Shown here: positions 1 through 5,939 of the stretch, in pieces
Layout of the letters: the number at the start of each line of letters is the position of its first letter
Numbering within the stretch: the first letter of the stretch is position 1
NCBI GenBank assembly: GCA_937907975.1
Contig: CALEQS010000249.1
Location: 1 to 6,136 of the forward strand
Reading direction: 5' to 3'
Length of the DNA stretch: 6,136 bases
DNA from: an uncultured Clostridia bacterium
Lineage (GTDB): Bacteria > Bacillota > Clostridia > Oscillospirales > Oscillospiraceae
Program-made: the position numbers and the translations under genes
Notes under the pieces: model-generated
What the model saw: the letters and a program-made list of their open reading frames with translations, nothing else
What the model was told of the DNA's origin: nothing
Databases searched by the model: none

Positions 1-39
1 GCTGCTGCGGAGCAATTTTCGATGTGGACGAATGCTGTA

Positions 40-143
40 CTCCCGGGCAAACCAGATGGCCGGGTGCACTGTCATGCTCTGTCTGCACACAGGGCGGTCG
101 TGCTGCCGCTGAAAAAGGCTGAATGGAACTGTTTGCCCGGGAG
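40..143 (+). promoter_or_regulatory. Probable Moco/Tuco-type riboswitch aptamer
   Basis: Seen: a perfect 13-bp inverted repeat, CTCCCGGGCAAAC (40-52) against GTTTGCCCGGGAG (131-143), closes a core of about 78 nt. Inside are a GTGCA/TGCAC stem (64-68 with 84-88), a GCGG/CCGC stem (94-97 with 106-109) and a possible GCC/GGC pairing (59-61 with 117-119). Core stretches such as CCGGGTGC (61-67 and the base before), ACAGGGCGG (89-97) and CCGCTGAAAAAGGCTGAA (106-123) look like my recollection of the conserved core of the molybdenum-cofactor RNA motif. The downstream operon encodes a molybdopterin enzyme, which fits. The 3' strand of the closing helix overlaps the 5' arm of the terminator at 137-167, so aptamer folding and termination are mutually exclusive. 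I cannot tell Moco from the tungsten (Tuco) variant by eye. Another structured leader class is possible; the existence of a folded regulatory leader is much surer than its ligand. Confidence 0.65.
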
Positions 144-167
144 CTGACGATCAGCCCCGGTTTTTTT
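137..167 (+). terminator. Intrinsic terminator, expression platform of the leader
   Basis: CCGGG (137-141) pairs with CCCGG (156-160). After a bulged A at 142, GCTGA (143-147) pairs with TCAGC (151-155) around a CGA loop. Seven T residues follow directly (161-167). This is a complete factor-independent terminator placed before the first gene. Bases 137-143 are also needed for the 13-bp aptamer helix, so only one structure can form at a time. Formation of the aptamer helix should therefore let polymerase continue, an ON-switch arrangement. Confidence 0.85.
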
Positions 168-214
168 GTGCCCTGCTGCCCGGAGCAAGACCCATAGAGA
201 AAGGAGTGGCTGAC

Positions 215-358
215 ATGGCAGAACCCATTTCTCCCCAGCAGATCGAGCAGATCCAGCGGCTGGCGGAGCGGCTGGCCTTTGGAACGATCACACTGACGTT
301 TCAAAACGGAAAGCTGATCCAAATCGAAAAGAGCGAGAAAATCCGCATCAACAAGTGA
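215..358 (+). CDS. YezD-like small protein (DUF2292 family), 47 aa
   Basis: The ATG at 215 follows AAGGAG (201-206) at 8 nt, and the frame stays open for 47 codons to TGA at 356-358. The product starts MAEPISPQQIEQIQRLAERL, a short helical N-terminal half. The second half, residues 23-44 (GTITLTFQNGK then LIQIEKSEKIR), has the pattern of a beta hairpin plus basic tail. That second half matches the signature I know from YezD/DUF2292 proteins: a G-S/T-hydrophobic strand, a D/N-G-K turn, then Q-I-E-K-x-E-K-I-R. These proteins are usually about 45-60 aa, so this copy looks complete. No biochemical function is established for the family to my knowledge; I recall it as a frequent first gene in sulfur-compound or anion uptake operons, which would agree with the importer genes downstream. 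It is cytoplasmic, with no signal or membrane segment. It lies between the riboswitch terminator and a second terminator. Confidence 0.82.
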   Translation: MAEPISPQQIEQIQRLAERLAFGTITLTFQNGKLIQIEKSEKIRINK

Positions 359-380
359 ACACCGCTGACTGGACAAACCG

Positions 381-430
381 GAGGCATTACACAGGCGTTC
401 TGAGCGCCCTGCTGTAACGCCTCATTTTTT
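381..430 (+). terminator. Intrinsic terminator/attenuator inside the operon
   Basis: GAGGC (381-385) pairs with GCCTC (419-423). After an A/C mismatch, TTACA (387-391) pairs with TGTAA (413-417). CAG (392-394) pairs with CTG (409-411) and GCG (395-397) with CGC (405-407), with single-base bulges at 412 and 408, closing on a 7-nt loop (398-404). The stem is followed by A and six T residues (425-430). An alternative, shorter fold uses the perfect repeat AGGCGTT (393-399) / AACGCCT (416-422). Either fold gives an intrinsic terminator. It ends only 24 bases before the next start codon, which leaves no room for an independent promoter downstream of it, so the transporter genes probably depend on read-through or on regulated antitermination. 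Confidence 0.75.
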
Positions 431-454
431 ATTGCAAAGAAAGAGGAGATCCCC

Positions 455-1582
455 ATGAAATACAAGAAAATTATCACACTGTTCCTGGCGCTGGCCGTAA
501 CAGGCTCCGCGCTGACCGGCTGCGGCAGCAAATCTGCCGGCCAAAGCGCATCCGGTACCCAGAACACTTCTGCCACTTCGGACGCTGCGGCGGATGACAT
601 CGCCTTTGACGCGGAGGAAAACACGATCCGCTTCGCCACTCAGCCCGGCCAGATCCGCACGGCCATCAATATTCTGGCCGACCAGCTGGGCTATTACAAA
701 GAAGAGGGCGTGAACGTGGAATTTGTCAACGCCGCCGGAACAGAAGCCCTGACCGCTATCACCACCGGCAAGGATGTGGACGTGCTGGGCACGGGCATCG
801 TACCCGACCTGACCTTCATCGCCAACGGCTCCGATCTGGTGGTTTTTGAGGGTACGGCCGCTGAGGGCGGTGCCATCATCTCCAAACCCGAGAATGTGGA
901 CACCTACAAGGACCTCAGCAATTATGCCGACATCACCGCCGCCATGGTGCGCGGCGAATCCTCCTGGACGGTCATCCGCACCCAGCTGAAGAATGCAGGC
1001 GTCGATCCCGGCAGCGTGACACTCATGGAGGTGGACAGCGAGGCCAATGTGGCCCAGGCCGTCGCCAAGGGTGAGGCCGATGTGGGCTTTCTGCCCGTAG
1101 AGAAGGCCAACTCCTTTTTGGATGTCGGCATTGCCATTGTCTATGAAGTCGGTGAGTTGGAACCCCAGTACGTCTGCTGCCGCCAGGTCACGTCCAGCGC
1201 AAAGCTGGCCGAGAAACGGGACGCCTTTGTGAAATTCACCATCGCCAACCTGCGAGCCTGGGAGTATTACGAGGACGAGAGCAACCGGGACGAGATCATC
1301 AAGCTGCTGGCGGACTTCTCCGGCCAGACGGAAGAATATGTGGAAAACTACCTGTTCGTCAACCGCACGGTACTGACTCTTGACCCCAACAAAAAGGGCG
1401 TTGAAACCTATTATGAGTCGCTGAAGGACTCCGGCTATTTTGACAACACCGATGTGGACGTGAGCGATCATATCGACACCAGTGTCTATTCCGACGCGCT
1501 GAACACCCTGCTGAAGCGTGAGCCGGACAACGCATTCTACCAGAACAAGCTGGAGCTGTTCCAGCAGTACAACGAGGCCTGA
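455..1582 (+). CDS. NitT/TauT-family ABC substrate-binding lipoprotein
   Basis: The 375-residue product is the extracellular solute-binding protein of the importer encoded next. The start ATG lies 6 nt after GAGGAG (443-448). Residues 1-22 are a type II signal peptide (MKYKK, hydrophobic core, lipobox LTGC), predicting lipid attachment at C23. Residues 24-50 are a Ser/Ala/Gly/Asp-rich tether. The mature domain has the layout of the NMT1/SsuA/TauA group: a first strand with 'FATQPGQIRTAINILADQLGYY' character (60-81), the 'GVNVEF...GTEALTAITTGKDVDVLGTG' block (85-114) and a second-lobe 'AVAKGEADVGFLP' block (202-214). Length is normal to slightly long. The solute is unknown; relatives bind sulfonates, nitrate/cyanate, thiamine precursors or aromatic acids. 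An unusual Cys-Cys pair sits at residues 241-242. The gene is followed by a stable hairpin, as is common where the binding protein is needed in excess over the ATPase and permease. Confidence 0.9.
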   Translation: MKYKKIITLFLALAVTGSALTGCGSKSAGQSASGTQNTSATSDAAADDIAFDAEENTIRFATQPGQIRTAINILADQLGYYKEEGVNVEFVNAAGTEALTAITTGKDVDVLGTGIVPDLTFIANGSDLVVFEGTAAEGGAIISKPENVDTYKDLSNYADITAAMVRGESSWTVIRTQLKNAGVDPGSVTLMEVDSEANVAQAVAKGEADVGFLPVEKANSFLDVGIAIVYEVGELEPQYVCCRQVTSSAKLAEKRDAFVKFTIANLRAWEYYEDESNRDEIIKLLADFSGQTEEYVENYLFVNRTVLTLDPNKKGVETYYESLKDSGYFDNTDVDVSDHIDTSVYSDALNTLLKREPDNAFYQNKLELFQQYNEA

Positions 1583-1588
1583 GCCATC

Positions 1589-1625
1589 CAATGCCCCGCC
1601 ATATCACGAAAACGGCGGGGCATTG
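1589..1625 (+). other. Intercistronic 12-bp hairpin without T-tract
   Basis: CAATGCCCCGCC (1589-1600) and GGCGGGGCATTG (1614-1625) are perfect complements around a 13-nt loop. No run of T follows; the next bases are the AGAGGAG ribosome binding site (1628-1634) of the ATPase gene. That argues against a standard intrinsic terminator. It is more likely an mRNA-stabilising or processing hairpin protecting the 3' end of the binding-protein message, or a partial attenuator lowering ATPase translation. The structure is directly visible; the role is inferred. Confidence 0.75.
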
Positions 1626-1643
1626 TCAGAGGAGCAATATCTT

Positions 1644-2435
1644 ATGAGCAAGATCAATATTGACCATATTTCCTTCCACTATCCGGGCTCTGACCAGCGG
1701 GAGACTGCGCTGGATGACGTCAGCCTGTCCATTGAAGCGGGCGAATTTGTCTGCCTGCTCGGCCCGTCTGGCTGTGGCAAGAGCACCCTGCTCAGTCTGC
1801 TGGAAGGTCTGAATCAAGCGGACAGCGGCGAGATCCGGATAGACGGTACAGCCATCACCGGCCCGGGACGCGACCGGGCAGTGGTATTCCAGCACTATTC
1901 CCTCTTCCCGTGGCTGACGGCGCAGAAGAACGTATTGTTCGGCATCCGGCAGAGCGGCATACGCCACAGCCGGGAGGAGCAGCGCCGGCTGGCCGACCAC
2001 TATCTCTCCTGCGTCGGGCTGGGCAGTGCGGGCGGACGCTATCCCGCTGAATTGTCCGGCGGTATGCAGCAGCGCGTGGCCATCGCCCGGGCGCTGGCCA
2101 TGGAGGCGGACATTCTGCTGATGGACGAGCCCTTCGGTGCCATTGACCCGAAGCTGCGGCAGGATCTGCAGGAGCTGGTCAGCCGTCTGAGCGTGGAGCA
2201 CCAAAAGACCGTCGTATTCGTCACTCACGACATTGATGAGGCCATCCTGCTGGCTGACCGCATTGTGGTAATGGAACCAAAGCACATTCGCGCCGTCGTG
2301 CCGGTGGGATTTCCGCGGCCTCGGCGCCGGGACAATATCGCCCAGACAGAGGATTATATCCAGCTGCGCAAGCATCTGATGTCCCTGTTCTACGAACAGG
2401 TGGCGGATGAGATCTACGAGGAGGTGGTACTGTGA
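1644..2435 (+). CDS. ABC transporter ATP-binding protein, NitT/TauT (SsuB/TauB) type
   Basis: This 263-residue cytoplasmic ATPase powers the importer. Motifs are complete: Walker A GPSGCGKST (40-48), Q-loop Q83 within VFQHYSLFPW, signature LSGGMQQ (137-143), Walker B ILLMDEP with catalytic E162, D-loop around D168 and switch H195 in FVTHD. The FPW after the Q-loop and the short C-terminus without a regulatory domain are typical of the SsuB/TauB group. I chose ATG 1644 because AGAGGAG (1628-1634) precedes it by 9 nt and the N-terminus MSKINIDHISFHYPG starts the first beta strand normally. The frame is open further upstream (to 1518), but that part overlaps the binding-protein gene and the intercistronic hairpin. 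The C-terminal tail (about 240-263) is acidic and carries the ribosome binding site of the permease. The stop overlaps the permease start by 4 bases. Confidence 0.95.
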   Translation: MSKINIDHISFHYPGSDQRETALDDVSLSIEAGEFVCLLGPSGCGKSTLLSLLEGLNQADSGEIRIDGTAITGPGRDRAVVFQHYSLFPWLTAQKNVLFGIRQSGIRHSREEQRRLADHYLSCVGLGSAGGRYPAELSGGMQQRVAIARALAMEADILLMDEPFGAIDPKLRQDLQELVSRLSVEHQKTVVFVTHDIDEAILLADRIVVMEPKHIRAVVPVGFPRPRRRDNIAQTEDYIQLRKHLMSLFYEQVADEIYEEVVL

Positions 2436-3331
2436 AAAAACTGATTCTGAATCGGGGCAATCTGCTGTTTCTGGCGGCGCTGGCCGTTCTGGCCGTACCC
2501 GCCCAGCGGAAGCTGGACAGTGTTGCGCCCTATATAATTGTACTGCTGCTCATTGAGGCCGCCTTTCTTGTCAGCTATGCCCGCAAGCACAAAAAGAGCA
2601 CGCTGGACATCGTCACCGCCGCTTTTCTGTTTCTCGGCGTGTGGGATCTGGCCAGCCGACTGAACCTCACCCACCCGGTGCTGGTGCCTCCCCCGGAAAA
2701 TGTGTTCTATGTGTTCGTGTCCCAGCGGGTGCTCATGGCCCAGGGCGTGGTCAGCTCACTGAAGCTGCTGCTCATCGGCGTGGGGCTGGCGCTCATCTTT
2801 GGCGTGCTGCTCGGTCTGCTGGTGGGATGGATTCCCCGGCTGCGGGGCGCGATCCTGCCCATCGCCAACGTCATCAGCCCCATTCCTCCGCTGGTCTACA
2901 CCCCCTATGTGGTGGCGGTGATGCCCACCTTCCGCGCGGCATCCATCTTCGTCATCTTCTGTGCCGTGTTCTGGCCGACGTTTCAGAATATGGTGAGCCG
3001 GGTCGGCTCCATCGACCAGAAGATCATTCAGTCCGCCCGGGTGATGAATGTCTCCACCCCCACCATGCTCTTTGGCGTCATCCTTCCCTACTGCAAGCCA
3101 AGCATTCTCTCCGGCCTGTCCGGCAGCATCCGGGCGGCACTGCTGTGCCTGACCGGTGCGGAGCTGCTGGGCGCCAGTTCCGGCCTGGGCTACTTCGTCA
3201 AAAAGTTCTCCGACTATGCGGACTACACCAAAGTCATCGCCGGCATCGTCCTCATGGGTGTCGTTGTGACCATTCTGAGCGCATTCGTCTCACTGCTGCA
3301 GCGGAAGCTGATCAAGTGGAGGGATGTGTGA
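2432..3331 (+). CDS. ABC transporter permease, NitT/TauT (SsuC/TauC) type
   Basis: The 299-residue integral membrane subunit starts at GTG 2432, overlapping the ATPase stop (GTGA), with GAGGAGGT (2418-2425) 6 nt upstream. Two hydrophobic segments (about 11-23 and 33-49) and a third at about 57-75 precede the usual permease core. The core has further hydrophobic stretches at roughly 108-134, 139-164, 168-186, 228-248 and 268-290. The cytoplasmic coupling loop that docks on the ATPase is recognisable at 199-219 as QSARVMN...GVILP, but the first Glu of the usual EAA motif is Gln and the usual Gly is Asn. The segment after it (GSIRAALLCLTGAELLGASSGLGYFV) is typical of SsuC/TauC-like permeases. 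One permease gene suggests a homodimer. Its length is above the common 250-270 residues, because of the N-terminal hydrophobic part. Its stop overlaps the next start by one base. Confidence 0.92.
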   Translation: MKKLILNRGNLLFLAALAVLAVPAQRKLDSVAPYIIVLLLIEAAFLVSYARKHKKSTLDIVTAAFLFLGVWDLASRLNLTHPVLVPPPENVFYVFVSQRVLMAQGVVSSLKLLLIGVGLALIFGVLLGLLVGWIPRLRGAILPIANVISPIPPLVYTPYVVAVMPTFRAASIFVIFCAVFWPTFQNMVSRVGSIDQKIIQSARVMNVSTPTMLFGVILPYCKPSILSGLSGSIRAALLCLTGAELLGASSGLGYFVKKFSDYADYTKVIAGIVLMGVVVTILSAFVSLLQRKLIKWRDV

Positions 3332-5421
3332 TGGAGGCTGAGATCAAAAAGACGGTCTGCGAAATATGCCTGAACAACTGCGGCGTCGACGCCTGGGTAA
3401 AGGACGGAAAAGTGGTCAAGGTGGAGGGTTCCAGGGAATGCCCCAACCGGGGAAAGCTCTGCGTAAAGGGCTACGCCAGCCGGGACTATCTCTACCGCGC
3501 TGACCGCATCCGCACGCCGCTGCGCCGGGTCGGAGAACGCGGCGCGGGAAAATTTGAGCCCATCAGCTGGGATGAGGCCTACCGCATCATTGCCGAAAAG
3601 CTGAACGGCTGTAAGCGGGAGTTCGGCGCGGACAGCGTGGCCTTCTATACCGGCTATTCCAAGTGGTACCGCACCATGTTCCACCGCTTTGTTCACTCCT
3701 TCGGAACACTGAACTACGGCACGGAGTCCAGCTCCTGTTTTCAGGCCATGCGTATGGCCAACATTCTGACCGGCGGCAGCTTGACCCGCCCGGACATTGC
3801 CAACGCAGACCTGTTCCTCGCCTGGGCCTACAATCCCTTTTACAACAGCGTCTACCACGACGATTCACTGGCGGCACTGCGGGAGAAGGGCCTGAAGGTC
3901 ATTGCCGTCGATCCCCGAACGACTCAGTTCAGTCAGCGCGCGGACATTCACCTGAAGATCAAAGCAGGGACGGACGGGGCACTGGCGCTGTGCTTCGGCA
4001 ATTACCTCATCGAGCACGACGCCATCGACCACGACTACATCCGTCAGCACGTCCACGGCTACCCGGAGTACCGGGACTATGTGCACACCTTTACCCCGGA
4101 ATATACGGCGGAGCTGACCGGGCTCAGGGCGGAGGACATCATTCGGGCGGCGGAGCTGCTGGTGCAAAACCGCCGTTTCGCTATCAGTCTGGGGGCCGCA
4201 CCTCTGACCCACCACCGCAACGGCGTGCAGAATATCCGCGCCCTGCTGGCGCTGTCCGCCATCAGCGGGAGCTATGACCGCCCCGGCGGCAATGTGCCCA
4301 CGGAGTTTTCCGATCCTCAGATGAACGCCGACTGCGATGTGGGGGACGAGACGTTCATTCAGGAAGTGCGTCCAAAAAACACCAAACCCAAGATCGGCTC
4401 AGAGCGCTTTCCGGTCTGGTCGGAACTCGTCGACGAATTTCAGGCCATGGATCTCTCCCGTCAGATCTTAGAGGGCACCCCCTACCCCATCAAGGCGGTG
4501 TTCGCCCTGGGCATGAATGCCCGGATGTTTCCTGGGAATGGAAAACTTTTCGAAGCGCTGTCCAAGGTAGATTTTTTCGCAGATACGGACATTTTTCTGA
4601 CCGACACGGCAAAATATGCCGACATCGTCCTGCCCGCCTGCACCTCCTTTGAGCGCAGTCAGTTTCAGGGCGGATTTATGGGGCACTACTTCAATACCAT
4701 GACGGTGCGCTGGCTGGAGCCCGCCATCCCACCGCTCTATGAATCCAAGTCGGACGCGGATATTCTCTGCGAGCTGGCAAATTATCTGGAACTGGACGAT
4801 CCGCTGCTCCGGGCCGGTCATGAGGCCTGCACCCAGCGTATGCTGCGCAAGGTGGGCGTCACTTTTGCGGAATTGAAGACCACTTCTGCCACCACAAAAA
4901 TCCCCGGCAAAGAGCCATACCGCGCCGGGGACAACACCGCCTTTGGCTATGCCACGCCGACAGGCAAATTCGAGCTGACCTCGGAGATCCTGCGCAGGCA
5001 CGGCTTTGACCCGCTCCCCATCTACCATTCCTCGGAGGACGAGAGCGACCCGGCACAGTACCCGCTCAAGCTGACGGCGGGCGGCCGGCTCCCCTATCAC
5101 TTCCACTCCCGCTTTCAGAACAGCGCCATCAAAAAGACATTTCGGCCGGAGTCCATGGCTGATCTGAACCCAAAGGATGCCCGGAAACTGAAAATTCAGC
5201 AGGGCGATTCCATCCGTGTCACCACCACGGCAGGCTCTATTTTCCTGAAAGCAAACCTGACCCACACCGTTGAGCCGGGAGCGGTGTTCATCTATCAGGA
5301 CTACCCGGATGCGGACGTAAACAGCATCATTTCGCCGGAACACCTGGACCCGATCTCCGGCTTTCCGGGCTATCGCAGCCTGCGCTGCCGGGTGGAGCGG
5401 GTAAAGGAGGTGCTGGCATGA
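3331..5421 (+). CDS. Molybdopterin (Mo/W-bisPGD) oxidoreductase, DMSO reductase family catalytic subunit
   Basis: The 696-residue catalytic subunit starts at ATG 3331, chosen because GGAGGG (3318-3323) precedes it by 7 nt, it overlaps the permease stop by one base and the Fe-S motif falls at the very N-terminus. Residues 10-44 hold C10-x2-C13-x3-C17-x26-C44 for one [4Fe-4S] cluster, followed by K46. The cofactor-binding domains run through SWDEA (79-83), the WAYNPF (165-170) and VDPRTT (193-198) blocks, GTD (213-215), the 'FALGMNARM' block (391-399), 'DTAKYADIVLPA' (425-436) and a C-terminal beta domain from about 578 (LKLTAGGRLPYHFHSRFQN, 579-597). The likely metal ligand is C136 in TESSSCFQAM; its codon is TGT, so it is not selenocysteine. 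The formate dehydrogenase hallmark Cys/Sec-His is absent, since F137 follows. There is no Tat signal, so the enzyme should be cytoplasmic. It resembles thiosulfate/polysulfide-reductase-like and acetylene-hydratase-like members generally, but the substrate cannot be assigned. The following gene encodes its electron-transfer partner. Confidence 0.93.
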   Translation: MEAEIKKTVCEICLNNCGVDAWVKDGKVVKVEGSRECPNRGKLCVKGYASRDYLYRADRIRTPLRRVGERGAGKFEPISWDEAYRIIAEKLNGCKREFGADSVAFYTGYSKWYRTMFHRFVHSFGTLNYGTESSSCFQAMRMANILTGGSLTRPDIANADLFLAWAYNPFYNSVYHDDSLAALREKGLKVIAVDPRTTQFSQRADIHLKIKAGTDGALALCFGNYLIEHDAIDHDYIRQHVHGYPEYRDYVHTFTPEYTAELTGLRAEDIIRAAELLVQNRRFAISLGAAPLTHHRNGVQNIRALLALSAISGSYDRPGGNVPTEFSDPQMNADCDVGDETFIQEVRPKNTKPKIGSERFPVWSELVDEFQAMDLSRQILEGTPYPIKAVFALGMNARMFPGNGKLFEALSKVDFFADTDIFLTDTAKYADIVLPACTSFERSQFQGGFMGHYFNTMTVRWLEPAIPPLYESKSDADILCELANYLELDDPLLRAGHEACTQRMLRKVGVTFAELKTTSATTKIPGKEPYRAGDNTAFGYATPTGKFELTSEILRRHGFDPLPIYHSSEDESDPAQYPLKLTAGGRLPYHFHSRFQNSAIKKTFRPESMADLNPKDARKLKIQQGDSIRVTTTAGSIFLKANLTHTVEPGAVFIYQDYPDADVNSIISPEHLDPISGFPGYRSLRCRVERVKEVLA

Positions 5422-5939
5422 GAGAACCGGAAGTGTTGCACATCTTCTTCAATTTTCACCCGGAATTGTGCACCGGGTGCGGTGCGTGCGTGGCCGCCTG
5501 CATGGATGAACACAGCGACTTCACCTGCTGTGTCCGCCATCTATACCGGCAGGAAAAGCGGACCAAGCACGGTTGGAAACTGGAGTGGTGCTCGGTAGCC
5601 TGTTTGCACTGCGAAGCGTCGTCCTGCGCCAAGGTATGTCCCAAAAAGTGCTTCTCTCAGGACGCGGAGACCGGCACCATTCAGTTGGACAGCACCGCCT
5701 GCATCGGCTGCGGTGCCTGCAAGCAGGTCTGTCCCTTTGATGCCATCACACTGACTGCGGACAGAAAGGCGGATAAGTGCGATGGTTGCATCCGGCGTCT
5801 GCGGGAGGGGCTTCTGCCCCGGTGCGTAGATGCCTGTCCCCAGGCGGCCATCACCATCGACGACCGCCCCGCCCTGCGGGAAAAGTCACACACGGAAATG
5901 ATCGACTGGCTTCAGGAAAAGAAGGCCGCTGAGCTCTAA
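5418..5939 (+). CDS. Four-cluster 4Fe-4S ferredoxin-type electron-transfer subunit
   Basis: This 173-residue protein is the expected beta subunit of the molybdoenzyme (DmsB/PsrB/PhsB-like). The start ATG overlaps the preceding stop (ATGA), with AAAGGAGGT (5403-5411) 6 nt before it. Sixteen cysteines form four cluster motifs: C18-x2-C21-x2-C24-x3-C28, C62-x2-C65-x4-C70-x3-C74-P, C95-x2-C98-x2-C101-x3-C105-P, and C121-x2-C124-x11-C136-x3-C140-P. As in this family, the last Cys of each motif probably completes the cluster of a partner motif. Four further cysteines (C37, C38, C58, C78) are extra. There is no signal peptide and no membrane anchor. It should carry electrons between the catalytic subunit and an unidentified cytoplasmic donor or acceptor, perhaps ferredoxin. 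No membrane subunit follows, and the C-terminal codons form the left arm of the terminator. Confidence 0.94.
   Translation: MREPEVLHIFFNFHPELCTGCGACVAACMDEHSDFTCCVRHLYRQEKRTKHGWKLEWCSVACLHCEASSCAKVCPKKCFSQDAETGTIQLDSTACIGCGACKQVCPFDAITLTADRKADKCDGCIRRLREGLLPRCVDACPQAAITIDDRPALREKSHTEMIDWLQEKKAAEL

Noticed and set aside
1..39. Promoter for the leader
   Set aside because: A promoter should lie here or just outside the window, but I see no convincing -35/-10 pair with proper spacing.
40..143. Guanidine (ykkC) riboswitch, which often precedes NitT/TauT-like transporters
   Set aside because: The conserved ykkC sequence blocks I know are not visible, whereas the core resembles the Moco-type motif and the operon contains a molybdopterin enzyme.
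1..147. Open frame from the left edge ending at TGA 145-147, as the tail of an upstream gene
   Set aside because: The translation shows no recognisable protein pattern, and the region is explained by the RNA fold and terminator. Such a short open frame is expected by chance in GC-rich DNA.
422..1591. Minus-strand open frame of 389 codons opposite the binding-protein gene
   Set aside because: It is a mirror of the GC-rich codon use of the real gene. The plus frame has a ribosome binding site, lipoprotein signal and family match; the minus frame has none.
1518..1643. Earlier start for the ATPase frame
   Set aside because: It would overlap the end of the binding-protein gene and read through the 12-bp hairpin. 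The ATPase fold begins right after ATG 1644, which has its own ribosome binding site.
2641..3330. Upstream extension of the molybdoenzyme frame by 230 codons, overlapping the permease
   Set aside because: The extension runs out of frame through the permease gene and has low-complexity Arg/His/Pro/Gly-rich composition. ATG 3331 has a proper ribosome binding site and places the Fe-S motif at the normal N-terminal position.
3331..5421. Formate dehydrogenase, or a selenoprotein with an in-frame TGA
   Set aside because: There is no in-frame TGA before the stop, the candidate ligand codon is TGT and the next residue is Phe rather than the conserved His.
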